64,000 bases of DNA from Terrimonas_A sp051954695 (GTDB lineage: Bacteria > Bacteroidota > Bacteroidia > Chitinophagales > Chitinophagaceae): contig JBQCHL010000005.1 of assembly GCA_051954695.1 (NCBI GenBank), forward strand, positions 62,001 through 126,000, read 5' to 3'. The position numbers were made by a program, and so were the translations under genes. Below, in pieces: positions 1 through 9,518 of the stretch (positions within the stretch are counted from its first letter, which is position 1; each line of letters begins with the position of its first letter). The notes under the pieces were generated by a model. The model was not told the DNA's origin. It searched no databases and was given only the letters and a program-made list of their open reading frames with translations.

Positions 1-2571
1 CATTACCCTGTTCAAAGCTACCGGCAGTTGCAGGAGGTCAAAATCATTCTCATAAATAAGATACTTGTTCTCCCACATTGTTGCATATTTCTCTTTAAAC
101 TCACGCAGGCCTTTATAATGACCAAAACGTTTGATCCTTGTTGCAGCCATTTTCAATAATTGCTCTGCCGTATTCACCGGTTGTTCAATACCCGTCAGCG
201 GCACCAGGCCCATATTAAGATATAGCTGTTTTCTTTCTTTGGCATATTGGATCAATTGGATGATCAATGCATCCATCGCTGCTCCAGGCGCATCGGCTGT
301 TCTGCGGATCAGGTCGTAGGTGCATTCTTCCGGTGAAAAATCGGGAATGATGTTCAGGAATGCTTTTACCTCGCCCTCTGCATCTTCCACGGTGATGATA
401 TCCTGCTGCTGCAATTCTTCCGTGTCAAATAAGCCTTGCGAAAAAACCAGTTCACCCTTGTCAAAATATTCCAGCCATTCATCCGACACTTTCTTCAATG
501 ATCCCAGTAAAGCCGGCTCATGCGGCGGCCTGTGCAAATGAGTAGTGAATCCTTTTTTCTGCAAGCTGTTCAAACCATTCCGAAGCGATTTTTTATCCTT
601 GCCTTCGAGATTGAACAGTTGCACATCCACGATCGCTTCCTGGCCTATCATCAGTTTTGGAAGTGTACCAAACAAGGCCACACTATTCTCATCCACGCGG
701 TAGTATGCAGCTTTCAACCCGGTTTTCCGGCAATACGCATCAAACTCACGTATTACTGCTGCTTTATCTTCTTCCGCACATACAGGTTCTTCCAGCACAA
801 TGGCAAAGCCGCCGGCAACACGATAAGCAATAAAAGCATCGAACTGCGTTGAAAAAAAATATTGCTTGTCCCTGTACAGTTTAAAATAATCAACGGATGA
901 TTGCCCATACAGGCCTACCAATCTTTTGGCCCTTTCCTTCTCAGTATCCTCCTCCCTGCTTAAATGCAGGTAAGGATTGATCAGGGCAAACAATACAAAA
1001 GCCCATGTAAGAAACCCTAACCATCTTATCAATGCTACAAATTCATGACCAAACCGGGTAACCGGTTGCAAAGCGTCATCTTGTAGCAAAAAGAACATGC
1101 GGAATGTATGTTCCAGCGATTGTTTCCAGGTGAAATCAATACCAAAGTGCTTTTTATCTATAAAATAAAAACTGATAAACCCGGCGATCAGCACCGCTGC
1201 CAGGCTGAACAAGGCTGTGCTGAAACCGATCTGCAGCCATTTCTTACTGGCACGGCGGCGGTACTGTTTGGCTGTAGCCAGCAATATCACTAAAGTAACT
1301 GCTGCAAAAATGGCTTCTTCATAATCCAATGCTTTACCAAGATGCCCCAGTAAAGACAGGAAAGAAAGCAATACAGCAATGATCCAGGCAGCCCTGAACC
1401 CTTTTAATAAAAATGCAGCGGTAACCACCAGCATCAGGCCAATGTATAAAACCAGCAGGTTGGAGGCATGCACAGTTTGTAACGGGATATATTCCCTCAA
1501 CAACATAAGCCGGTGATGGATGGGCGGTGTCATCACCGAAACGATATTGATGATACCCAGCAAAAAGATCAGCAATACAGGAGCCAGCCGCAGGAATAAT
1601 TTTCTCCCTTTCCAGGCAAAAGCCAGAAAGCCGCAAACCAGCGGCAACCAGAATTCAAAGACCCTGTAAAGAATGGTAATGGCTAAAGCCTGGCCTGCAC
1701 TGTATCCATACAACTCCATAATATAGACTAGCGACATTTCCACTGCACCAAGGCCCCGCAATAGTGGTGATATAAGCATCAGTAATACAGAAATGATATA
1801 GGCTGCTGCAGCCACTCCTGCCGATGCAGGCAGGCCCAGTGCAAGCATGGCAATATACACATGCACCATACCGCACAATTCAATGCCCAGCGAATACAGA
1901 ACAGTTGCGCCGAAAGCCCTGTTGTCGAGCTTTGCAGTAAATAATCCCTCGAGCATCGGCGCTGCAGAAGGAAAGTATTTGCTGATCTGCCGGTATAAAT
2001 ATTTACCCGGCCGTAACGACATAGTGGCCATCCATAACAATACCAATATTGCCAGCAGGCTTATCAGGCTGGTGCCCGCATGATGCAAGCCACCTTTGGT
2101 AAAAGCCATATAAACAATGACAGGCAGGCCAGCAAGAAAGACGGTCAATAATCCTACAAATGCATAGATGCCACTGGCCTGATGCACCTGCATCCGGCCA
2201 AAACCTCTCTGTCTTATATACGAAGGAGTATACGCTAATGAACTTACACCTCCTGCAGGGAGGAAAACACTGAGGAAATTTCTTTTCAGGAATAATATAA
2301 TGCCCTGCACCAGGGGCAGTTCGAGCCTGATAGCAGCAAAGCTTTTGCGGTACATGGCTCCTTGCAGCCAAAAGAATAAACCTGTTACCGCAAAACCAGT
2401 TATTATCCAGGCCCTGTCTGCACTTTCAAGGTGAGGAATAATGGCATGAAGTTCCCTGCGCTCGCTGCGGAAAAAGATGAATGCCAGGAACAAACCGATA
2501 AATGCAATGATCTCCCGCCAGTACATGGCTGGTTTGAATAGCATCCTTGCTTTTGGTTTTGTGTTGCTCAT
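1..2571 (-). CDS. mprF: MprF-like lysylphosphatidylglycerol synthase/flippase (C-terminus cut by window edge)
   Basis: An uninterrupted frame of 857 codons starts at ATG 2571 (MSNTKPKARMLF) and runs off the left edge. The N-terminal two thirds are very hydrophobic, with about a dozen or more membrane segments, as in the flippase part of MprF. The C-terminal third is a soluble DUF2156 (GNAT-like) domain with the typical stretch ECTYDLIRRTADAPGAAMDA and the near-terminal FKEKYATMWENKYLIY, so only a few residues should be missing. The family transfers an amino acid from aminoacyl-tRNA to phosphatidylglycerol and flips the product to the outer leaflet, lowering surface charge and giving resistance to cationic peptides. 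The start lies 6 nt after the stop of the upstream gene, so the two are probably co-transcribed. Lysine specificity is not shown by the sequence. Confidence 0.88.
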   Translation of the reverse strand, partial: MSNTKPKARMLFKPAMYWREIIAFIGLFLAFIFFRSERRELHAIIPHLESADRAWIITGFAVTGLFFWLQGAMYRKSFAAIRLELPLVQGIILFLKRNFLSVFLPAGGVSSLAYTPSYIRQRGFGRMQVHQASGIYAFVGLLTVFLAGLPVIVYMAFTKGGLHHAGTSLISLLAILVLLWMATMSLRPGKYLYRQISKYFPSAAPMLEGLFTAKLDNRAFGATVLYSLGIELCGMVHVYIAMLALGLPASAGVAAAAYIISVLLMLISPLLRGLGAVEMSLVYIMELYGYSAGQALAITILYRVFEFWLPLVCGFLAFAWKGRKLFLRLAPVLLIFLLGIINIVSVMTPPIHHRLMLLREYIPLQTVHASNLLVLYIGLMLVVTAAFLLKGFRAAWIIAVLLSFLSLLGHLGKALDYEEAIFAAVTLVILLATAKQYRRRASKKWLQIGFSTALFSLAAVLIAGFISFYFIDKKHFGIDFTWKQSLEHTFRMFFLLQDDALQPVTRFGHEFVALIRWLGFLTWAFVLFALINPYLHLSREEDTEKERAKRLVGLYGQSSVDYFKLYRDKQYFFSTQFDAFIAYRVAGGFAIVLEEPVCAEEDKAAVIREFDAYCRKTGLKAAYYRVDENSVALFGTLPKLMIGQEAIVDVQLFNLEGKDKKSLRNGLNSLQKKGFTTHLHRPPHEPALLGSLKKVSDEWLEYFDKGELVFSQGLFDTEELQQQDIITVEDAEGEVKAFLNIIPDFSPEECTYDLIRRTADAPGAAMDALIIQLIQYAKERKQLYLNMGLVPLTGIEQPVNTAEQLLKMAATRIKRFGHYKGLREFKEKYATMWENKYLIYENDFDLLQLPVALNRVM

Positions 2572-2577
2572 AACACT

Positions 2578-3072
2578 TTAATTCAACTCAGCAAATTCGG
2601 CCGCTGTATACACCAGCCATTTCAGTTTTATTTCACAATCATCCGATCCGCTGTTATATAAGTAAAGGCTGATATTCCAGCACTTTGTTCCCGGTGTTTT
2701 ATTTTCTTTAGCCAGATCCATCAAAAGCAGACCTGTATATTCAATCTCTCCCTCGTTGTCAGACAGTATACCTTCCACTGCAAAAGCCGCACCAGCCGTC
2801 ATATCGGCCAGGTCAATGGTCTTACCCGGAAAAAGTGATGCACTTAACCTTATCCTTTCGCTGTGGGCGTTGAACCAATGTTCTTCTGCCTGGTTGTTGG
2901 AACTCATAATAAATTTCCAGTTCCCGTCCAGCAGTAATTGCCCGTTCTGAAAGTCTATCTGCACATTCAACAAGTGGGCAGGATATTCATCTTCCATTAC
3001 GTCCGTTGCATCCGGCACTGCAGTTAATGGCACATTGTACTCAATGGTCCATAGGGGTATCATCTCATTCAT
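2578..3072 (-). CDS. Hypothetical protein, 164 aa, beta-rich
   Basis: The frame starts at ATG (MNEMIPLWTIEYN) and ends 6 nt before the mprF-like start. There is no signal peptide or membrane segment, so it should be cytoplasmic. The sequence alternates hydrophobic and polar residues in a way that suggests a beta-sandwich, and it is acidic. I do not recognise a family. Its tight spacing to the MprF-like gene suggests joint transcription, but no function follows from this. Confidence 0.7.
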   Translation of the reverse strand: MNEMIPLWTIEYNVPLTAVPDATDVMEDEYPAHLLNVQIDFQNGQLLLDGNWKFIMSSNNQAEEHWFNAHSERIRLSASLFPGKTIDLADMTAGAAFAVEGILSDNEGEIEYTGLLLMDLAKENKTPGTKCWNISLYLYNSGSDDCEIKLKWLVYTAAEFAELN

Positions 3073-3183
3073 GGTGTTGTGTTGATTTGATACCTTAAAC
3101 CTACACCGGTTAATGGTGCTTCTTTATGAATAGTCGGTGAACAGGCATTTATAGTCGTTGTCTGTTGTTCTTCACAGCATTCC

Positions 3184-3993
3184 TCAACGCACGCCCGGCA
3201 TTGGGTAAAACCGTACATGTTCAAATACATAATTCTCATGCGTACGAAGCTTATCAATCAGTTGCTTCAATTCACTTTCCTCCCAGGTCTTGCGGAACAT
3301 TTCATCATGTATCAGCACCACGATATGATCTTTTGTGAATGTGTTGCCGGTTTCCAGTCTGGTTTCGATATCCTTCACCATTTCATCAACTGTTTGAACA
3401 GGCGTACCATCAGAAGAACGATGCCGCCATTCAGTATCCCAGCCAAATATTTTATAGCCATGTGCAGCCAGTGTATCTGCAGCGGCGCTTCCGCTGTTGC
3501 CTGCGCTGAAGTCATCTTTTTTATGTTCACCTAGCCGCCAGATATTCCGGCCGGGTAAGCGGACAATTTTATAATGCAATCCAAGCACTGCCTCATCCTG
3601 TTGAATATCATCCAACACGGAAACGGGCCGGCTGTAAAACATCCTATACTTCCCATTGGCATGGGTATAGCTGTGGTTATAGGTCTCGATATAGGGATTC
3701 GTCTTGTATTCTTCGAGGTAAGCCTGCAGCTTTTTGTTTTTCATCACCAATTGCCCCACCAGGAATACGCTGATCTTTAACCGCTCTTGCAACACTACAC
3801 TATCTATATGTTCACTCCCTTCCAGTGGGCCATCATCAAATGTTAGATAGATATATTTGATCGGGAGTTCCGGTTTTCTTTCTGCCCGTATAGCAGAAGC
3901 AGGATGTTTGATCACCGGCTTCCGGGTGATAAGCATGGAAGTCAGCAGCAGCAACCCAACAGGCCATGCCGCGTAATAGATCATTTTTTTCAT
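3184..3993 (-). CDS. Polysaccharide deacetylase (NodB homology, carbohydrate esterase 4)
   Basis: This 269-residue protein has an N-terminal hydrophobic segment (about residues 4-22), which should anchor or export it, followed by a NodB domain. The signature TFDDGP is at residues 51-56 and the metal-binding pair H-x3-H is in NHSYTHANG (H107, H111); RLPGRN is the family's third motif. CE4 enzymes remove N-acetyl groups from peptidoglycan, chitin or exopolysaccharide. The gene begins 17 nt downstream of the hybrid histidine kinase, so it may be in one transcript with it. Its place among MprF, LpoB and kinase genes fits cell-wall modification, but the substrate is not determined. Confidence 0.88.
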   Translation of the reverse strand: MKKMIYYAAWPVGLLLLTSMLITRKPVIKHPASAIRAERKPELPIKYIYLTFDDGPLEGSEHIDSVVLQERLKISVFLVGQLVMKNKKLQAYLEEYKTNPYIETYNHSYTHANGKYRMFYSRPVSVLDDIQQDEAVLGLHYKIVRLPGRNIWRLGEHKKDDFSAGNSGSAAADTLAAHGYKIFGWDTEWRHRSSDGTPVQTVDEMVKDIETRLETGNTFTKDHIVVLIHDEMFRKTWEESELKQLIDKLRTHENYVFEHVRFYPMPGVR

Positions 3994-4010
3994 ATTATAA
4001 GGTAGTTCTC

Positions 4011-6194
4011 TTAACTCAGTGTATCATAAAACTGTTTTGCTTCTTCCAGTGCATGATGGCAATAGTCCATCAGCTCCTGCAGCTTATCACCGACCTGCTT
4101 TTCATCTTCACTGAATTCAATGGTGTCAAGCATCTGCTCCAGTGCATTGTTGAGTCCCATCACTGATACGGACGTTTTCATTGTATGTGCCAACTGGCGC
4201 AGCTTCACAAGGTCCTTTTCCTCCCATGCGGCCTGCATTTTTTCAAGATCGGCGGGAACCATTTCCAGGAATTGTGCTGTCACTGTTTGTTCATATTCCT
4301 TACTGCCTCCGCTGATCTCCTGCATATAAGCCAGATCGATGTACTTATATTCATTGGCAATCCCGGTTTGCATTGAAGGCGAACCTGATCCAGTACCAAC
4401 CAACCGGTTGATCAACCCACGCAGTTCCTGCTCACGCACAGGCTTCGAAATATATTCATCCATCCCAAAACCAAGGCATTTCTCCCTTTCTCCTGCAAGT
4501 GCATGCGCCGTCATGGCAATGATGGGCGTAGTTAGCTTTAATTCGTTGCGGATAACCTGTGTAGCTGAATAACCGTCCATTTCCGGCATCTGTATATCCA
4601 TCAGTATCACATCATATTTTTTATGACGCAACATTTCTATAGCTTCCTTTCCGTTGGCGGCAATATCCGGGTTCACCTGCCAGCTCGCAAGGAGGTGTTT
4701 CATCAGCGATTGGTTGATCTCATTATCTTCCACTACCAGCATTTGCGTATTACCGGCGGTCGGGTATATGATCTCATGTTTTACCGCTTTATGTTTTGGC
4801 GTCTTGCCTTCTATCGGGATCTTATAAGGAATGCTGAGTTGGAAACGGGTACCAAGGCCAGGCTCGCTTATCACTGTAATACTTCCCTGTTGCAGATCAA
4901 CAAGGTCTTTCACGATCGCAAGCCCCAATCCTGTTCCCCCATATTTACGGGTTATGGAATCTTCTGCCTGCCTGAAGCGATCGAATATGCCGGACAGTTT
5001 GTCTTTTTCAATACCAATACCTGTGTCGCTCACCGAGATAAACATAGTGACCCGGTCGACCTGGAGCGGCTCTGTATTAATAGAAACATTGATGCTTCCC
5101 CTTTGGGTAAATTTCACTGCATTGCCGATCAGGTTCACCAGTATTTGCGTAAGCCTTACAGCATCTCCTTCGAGTATATCAGGCACCTGCTCTTCCACAG
5201 AAGTGGTAAGCAGCAATCCTTTTTCCCTGGCTTTCTCTGTAAACATGGTCTCTACTGAATGCACAAGGCTGCGAACGCTGAAAGGTGCCGGCTCAATACG
5301 CATCATACCGGCTTCTATCCTCGACAGATCAAGTATATCGTTGATAATGGCCAGCAGGTTTTCGCCCGACTGGCGGATGCTGTGTACATATGCTTCGGCT
5401 TCGGGCTCCAGTGTTTTCTTTTGCAGAAGATTAGTGAAACCGAGTATCGCGTTCATCGGGGTGCGGATCTCATGGCTCATATTGGCCAGGAAATTTTCTT
5501 TTATCCTGGCTGCTTCCCTCTCCTTCTTCTCCGATGCATCTAACTGGCGGATCAATTGATTCTGACTGGCAATACGGTTAATGATATACCAAAACAGGCC
5601 GGCACCACTCAGCAACACGATCACGATGAGAATAGTGCCCCAGCGCCGGGCTTTACGTCCACTTTCATCAATCGATTCCGTTACTCTTGTAAGCAAAACC
5701 TGCCGGCTGGTATCTATCTTATGCGCTACTGTGGTAATGGAATGCATCAGTCTTTTTCCATGCTGATTGGCCATCAGCGCTTCTGCGGCTTTTTTTCCGG
5801 AATGGGCAAAAGTGTCGAGGACCTGGCGATTGAAAGATATTTTTTCCTGCACCAGTTCATCCAGTTCATCGATGAACCGGATCGTACTGTCATCATCATT
5901 TATCTGCTGAAGATGCCCCAGGTCATTTCGCACATTTCCTATCTGCTGCTCAAGATTATCTGCGATAGAAACATCCGACATGGCAATAGCGCCTCTTACA
6001 TCGCTTTCCATGGATATCATATCCTTTTCAAGTTCGCGGAGCTGACTGCCTGTCTTGAATTCATTCAACAGTTTTTCATTGCCCAGGATAAGATCATCAA
6101 TATTCCGGGCGGAATTATACTGCATAAAGATCAGGAGAAGATTGCCGGTAATGAAAGCGGTCAGCAGGTAGTAGATAATGCGTTTACTGGTCAT
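4011..6194 (-). CDS. Hybrid sensor histidine kinase/response regulator with CHASE3-like sensor and HPt domain
   Basis: The 727-residue protein has two membrane segments (about 7-25 and 186-206) flanking a helical CHASE3-like periplasmic region. Then come a HisKA dimerisation domain with HEIRTPMNAI (phospho-acceptor H241), an HATPase_c domain with the N, G1 and G2 boxes (NLIGNAVKFT, DTGIGI, GGTGLGLAI), a receiver domain with phospho-acceptor D533 (VILMDIQMPEMDG) and a C-terminal HPt domain with H670 (AHTMKTS). It therefore contains a full internal phosphorelay. No DNA-binding partner is directly adjacent; the LytTR regulator at 6675-7370 lies upstream, beyond a small membrane protein gene. The signal is unknown. 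Confidence 0.93.
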   Translation of the reverse strand: MTSKRIIYYLLTAFITGNLLLIFMQYNSARNIDDLILGNEKLLNEFKTGSQLRELEKDMISMESDVRGAIAMSDVSIADNLEQQIGNVRNDLGHLQQINDDDSTIRFIDELDELVQEKISFNRQVLDTFAHSGKKAAEALMANQHGKRLMHSITTVAHKIDTSRQVLLTRVTESIDESGRKARRWGTILIVIVLLSGAGLFWYIINRIASQNQLIRQLDASEKKEREAARIKENFLANMSHEIRTPMNAILGFTNLLQKKTLEPEAEAYVHSIRQSGENLLAIINDILDLSRIEAGMMRIEPAPFSVRSLVHSVETMFTEKAREKGLLLTTSVEEQVPDILEGDAVRLTQILVNLIGNAVKFTQRGSINVSINTEPLQVDRVTMFISVSDTGIGIEKDKLSGIFDRFRQAEDSITRKYGGTGLGLAIVKDLVDLQQGSITVISEPGLGTRFQLSIPYKIPIEGKTPKHKAVKHEIIYPTAGNTQMLVVEDNEINQSLMKHLLASWQVNPDIAANGKEAIEMLRHKKYDVILMDIQMPEMDGYSATQVIRNELKLTTPIIAMTAHALAGEREKCLGFGMDEYISKPVREQELRGLINRLVGTGSGSPSMQTGIANEYKYIDLAYMQEISGGSKEYEQTVTAQFLEMVPADLEKMQAAWEEKDLVKLRQLAHTMKTSVSVMGLNNALEQMLDTIEFSEDEKQVGDKLQELMDYCHHALEEAKQFYDTLS

Positions 6195-6248
6195 GCGGAT
6201 TACTCTGCTGTAAGTTAAGGATTAATTTAAGGTTTAAAAGTTTAAACC

Positions 6249-6437
6249 TTATTTCTGGGGTTTGATATACCTGCCCAGGAAAGTTGCCAGCAGCATAATG
6301 CTTCCGATCAGTCCCAGCAGCACAACGAGCATTAACCAGACGTGCCCGCCTTTGTCCATCAGCCTCAGCAGGAAATAAGAGAGGATGATCAACACCAGCA
6401 GGTCAAGAAAGAATAATATCGTGTAGATTGTTTTCAT
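6249..6437 (-). CDS. Small membrane protein, 62 aa
   Basis: From ATG 6437 the product is MKTIYTILFFLDLLVLI and so on, with two or possibly three hydrophobic stretches and a basic tail (GRYIKPQK). A longer reading from 6485 would add a poorly hydrophobic leader and is less likely. I recognise no family. It sits between the LytTR regulator and the hybrid kinase on the same strand. Confidence 0.6.
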   Translation of the reverse strand: MKTIYTILFFLDLLVLIILSYFLLRLMDKGGHVWLMLVVLLGLIGSIMLLATFLGRYIKPQK

Positions 6438-6674
6438 TGTAAAAAAAGGGGGCCGCATAGACATGCAGCCCGTAACCAAAACCAAACTGCTATGAGAATA
6501 AAAGCTTTTTTAAAGATTGAAGATTGAATACTGAACATCCGATCATTTCATCACAAACTGCCCGTATTCAATTGCTTCAACAACCCAAAGCTCTTATTTC
6601 CCGCCTCATCTGTAAGGGCAGAATAGATGGAACGGGCAAACGTGTCGGTAAAACGGGAAAACTGATCGGTGGGA

Positions 6675-7370
6675 TTAAAGGATATTCATCCGCTTATTGA
6701 GTGCAGCCCTGTAAGCATCTGCTACAGGCAGGGGTTTGCCCTGGATAATTAGGGCTCCGTCCTGGATAGTGTCGATTTTGGGGATGGAAACGATATAGGA
6801 CCGGTGCACACGCAGGAACTGGTCGGCTGGAAGCCGCTCTTCCACTGCTTTCAGGGTGGTATGGATGGCATAAAATTTACCCTGGGTATGAAGTTTTACA
6901 TAATCGCCCATGGCTTCCGCATACAGGATCTCATCGAGGCTGAGACGGCGGACAATATTGGAATCGCGGATGAAAATAAAGGCATCAGGGGCGATATTCA
7001 CTTCTTCTTCCAGGCTTTGCCGGATGTCCCGGGCTTTATCAATGGCTTGTATGAACCGGGGCAGGGTCACTGGTTTTACGATATAATCCACTACGTTCAG
7101 TTCAAACGCTTCCACTGCATAGTCCTTTCTCGAAGTGGTAAAGATGATCAGGGGACGTTTGGCACCAAGGTTCCTGGTCAGTTCCAACCCGGTCATGCCC
7201 GGCATTTCAATATCCAGCAGCAACAGGTCCACGGGTTCTTCCTGCAACACATTATAGGCGTCCATCGCATTTTCGCATTCTGCTACTATCACCAGGTCTT
7301 TTACCCGGGAAACAAGCTGCTTAAGCGTGGTGCGGGCAATTTTGTTATCGTCAACAATAACAACATTCAT
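6675..7370 (-). CDS. LytTR-family response regulator
   Basis: The 231-residue protein begins with a CheY-like receiver (VDD near residue 7, phospho-acceptor D53 in LLLDIEMPG, conserved T in FTTS, K in IVKP) and ends with a LytTR DNA-binding domain (about 130-231, with LYAEAMGDYVKLHT and FLRVHRSYIVS). Such regulators bind pairs of direct repeats. No LytS-type kinase is adjacent, so it is an orphan. It starts 19 nt after the COG3014 lipoprotein gene, so it may be co-expressed with the LpoB pair. Confidence 0.93.
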   Translation of the reverse strand: MNVVIVDDNKIARTTLKQLVSRVKDLVIVAECENAMDAYNVLQEEPVDLLLLDIEMPGMTGLELTRNLGAKRPLIIFTTSRKDYAVEAFELNVVDYIVKPVTLPRFIQAIDKARDIRQSLEEEVNIAPDAFIFIRDSNIVRRLSLDEILYAEAMGDYVKLHTQGKFYAIHTTLKAVEERLPADQFLRVHRSYIVSIPKIDTIQDGALIIQGKPLPVADAYRAALNKRMNIL

Positions 7371-7389
7371 GAACTGAAGATAGGAATTT

Positions 7390-8847
7390 CTACCTTATCG
7401 TATTTACTGTCATCACCTGCATTCCACCTCGCCCATTCACTTTTAAGGGCACTCCCGTGGAGCCACGCCCGCTAAGCTGGAGGTTGATCTGGTTCTCACC
7501 TGCCTGCAATGGAATGCGGGCATAATAGATCGTATGAGGCAGGCTTTGCCAGTTGCGGGTATCCGCTTTTTCAGAAGCAAAATTGAAGAGCTGCAGGCCG
7601 AGTGCAATAGCTTCACGGGTAGCTTCTTCTTTCTTTTCCTTTTTCTTTTGCTCTTCGGTCTTGTTCTTGTCGTAGTCCTTCTTATCGGAAGGCCTTATAG
7701 CAGCTTCTGCCAGCTTTTTAATGGCAAGCCGGGTCAATGTTGAAGAAAGTTCCTTCAGCATCCTTTCTTTCAAAGTAGCAAAGGCAAGATTATTCACATC
7801 TTCTGCCGGTTCCAGTTTGAACGATTGCGACCCGGCCAGTGCTGCAGCACCTGTATAAACCGGAGCAACGGCTTCATATTTGGGAAGTGCAACGCGGAAA
7901 CTGCGCAGATCTTCCAGTTTGATATTATCCCGATTGTAACCACTGCTGAAATCAAAAGGCACAGTAAAGGAATTATTGGCATCGGTAAAGAAAAAAGCGC
8001 CACCCGCATCTTTGAATAAAGAGAACCAGAGATCTTGCTGCGCTTTAACGGGAGCAGAACCATTTTCCCAGAAAAGGATCAGTTCACCTCCTGCCGGTTT
8101 CTCTTCCTTTTGATACGTTGTATTCAATAATTTTTCATACCGGCCGAGTTCATCCATAAAGCCGTTCTGATCTGCAGTCCGCAATAAATCTTTCTTCAAC
8201 TGCTCAGGCATATCTATTCCATAATATTTCCCCTGGTTGCCAAGAAACACATTAGCAGCATTGCGATAAGAAATAAAAGCGTTGTTTACATCTCCGCCTT
8301 TTTCATAAATAATGCCCTGCACCATTAAGGAAAAAGCGTCATCCTTGTATTTGTCTTTATTACCTACTTTATCTTCCTGGGCATAGGTGCGGAGGCTGAT
8401 ACGGCGGGCTTCCACGAGTGCATCTTCAGTTTCACCAAGCTGCAGGTAATTGATGGCTTTATAATAATGTACGAGGTACTTTTCAAAATCTTCAGCTTTA
8501 TAGGTTTGCATCATAGGGTTGAGCAGGTTGCCCAATGCAATGTCCTTGGCTGAAGTGCGGGCCGTTTCCATGAGAAGGTCCGCTTCGTTGAAATAGGTGT
8601 TGCTGCTATCCCATTGCCCCATCAGGTGGCACACCTTGCCACGCTCAAGAAGATAAAGCAGGCGGTTCCTGTTTTTCTTCAGCAGCTTGCTTTTATCCAG
8701 CTCTTTGGCAGCTTTGGTGTAATCACCTTCCCGGAGACTGCTGTAATAGCCCTGCACCTGTTGATTATAGGTAGCACAGGACACCAGCATTACCAAAGGT
8801 AAAAGCGCAATAGCCCAGCTCTTTATATTTTTGAATAAGAGAAACAT
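7390..8847 (-). CDS. COG3014-like lipoprotein with TPR-like N-terminal half
   Basis: I use ATG 8847 (MFLLFKNIKSWAIALLPL) rather than the upstream TTG 8871, because it gives a compact SPase II signal peptide with lipobox LVSC. The mature part begins with helical repeats resembling TPRs (GDYTKAAKELDKSK, YLQLGETEDALVEARR), then a beta-rich part, and a Lys/Glu-rich stretch near residues 385-410 (KKKEKKEEATR). The length and layout match the COG3014 lipoproteins that are often encoded beside LpoB. It lies 30 nt after lpoB on the same strand. The molecular role is unknown; outer-membrane anchoring is inferred from the lipobox. Confidence 0.75.
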   Translation of the reverse strand: MFLLFKNIKSWAIALLPLVMLVSCATYNQQVQGYYSSLREGDYTKAAKELDKSKLLKKNRNRLLYLLERGKVCHLMGQWDSSNTYFNEADLLMETARTSAKDIALGNLLNPMMQTYKAEDFEKYLVHYYKAINYLQLGETEDALVEARRISLRTYAQEDKVGNKDKYKDDAFSLMVQGIIYEKGGDVNNAFISYRNAANVFLGNQGKYYGIDMPEQLKKDLLRTADQNGFMDELGRYEKLLNTTYQKEEKPAGGELILFWENGSAPVKAQQDLWFSLFKDAGGAFFFTDANNSFTVPFDFSSGYNRDNIKLEDLRSFRVALPKYEAVAPVYTGAAALAGSQSFKLEPAEDVNNLAFATLKERMLKELSSTLTRLAIKKLAEAAIRPSDKKDYDKNKTEEQKKKEKKEEATREAIALGLQLFNFASEKADTRNWQSLPHTIYYARIPLQAGENQINLQLSGRGSTGVPLKVNGRGGMQVMTVNTIR

Positions 8848-8877
8848 CCACCCGTATTGAGGGATACTCAAATGGGT

Positions 8878-9465
8878 TTAGTTCTTTACATATTTAGCGA
8901 TCTTCTTCTCGCCTATCCAAACCACTTCATTGGTTTCAATATTGGTGAGTTCAAGATTTACCTGGTAGTAAACTACTTTTTTTCTTTTCTGGGAATCCAC
9001 TATAGAATTGATAGAGCCCTGAAGTATAAAATCGGCACCTTGTTCCAATCCAAACTTCTTCATGGTGCTGGCACTGGCATTGGTTTGCTGATCGGCTTTT
9101 TCCGCACGCAGCTCTTCCCTTTTTTTACCTCCCTGTACCAATCTTACTCTTTGTGAAGTAACAAATGAGTTCTCTACATCCTTGATAAAAGTTTCTGCTT
9201 CGATATGCTCATGGCTTTTATTGGTTACGAGGCCAACGATCACGGTTGGACGTTGTCCGTTTTTGGCAGCCATGTAATTAGTAAGCCAGTTGGCACCCAG
9301 TATTGTTTTAGTCATATCTTCTGCTACAAGTCTTGAATCAGTATTGTTCCAACGACCGCTAAGATCAATTTGTTCGGAAGGATCGATACGGGTGACTTTA
9401 TGAGCACAGTTACTGAACAAGAACAATGCAGTAAGAGGCAAAAAAATGAGTAAACCCTTTTTCAT
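8878..9465 (-). CDS. lpoB: LpoB-like penicillin-binding protein activator lipoprotein
   Basis: The 195-residue protein has a lipoprotein signal (MKKGLLIFLPLTALFLFSNC, lipobox FSNC). The mature part shows the LpoB/COG3417 pattern: DLSGRWNNTDSRLVAEDM, PTVIVGLVTNKSHEHIE, a helix with QGADFILQGSI, and the closing strand TNEVVWIGEKKI. In gammaproteobacteria LpoB is an outer-membrane lipoprotein that activates the synthase PBP1b. Whether this Bacteroidota homologue works on a class A PBP is an inference. It heads a pair with the COG3014 lipoprotein. Confidence 0.85.
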   Translation of the reverse strand: MKKGLLIFLPLTALFLFSNCAHKVTRIDPSEQIDLSGRWNNTDSRLVAEDMTKTILGANWLTNYMAAKNGQRPTVIVGLVTNKSHEHIEAETFIKDVENSFVTSQRVRLVQGGKKREELRAEKADQQTNASASTMKKFGLEQGADFILQGSINSIVDSQKRKKVVYYQVNLELTNIETNEVVWIGEKKIAKYVKN

Positions 9466-9518
9466 TATAAAGGAATTAATGGTTTATGATAATAAAATGT
9501 ATTGTTGAGTTGGTTCAA

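Noticed and set aside
1334..2371. Several minus-strand frames of 70-120 codons at the left end
   Set aside because: They are other-frame shadows of the MprF-like gene, which is open from 2571 to the edge in its own frame and has clear family features.
4623..5559. Plus-strand frames of 211 and 242 codons
   Set aside because: They lie opposite the hybrid histidine kinase, whose domains are all present; composition is that of a complement strand.
8848..8871. TTG start for the COG3014 lipoprotein
   Set aside because: ATG 8847 gives a normal lipoprotein signal; the eight extra residues contribute nothing.
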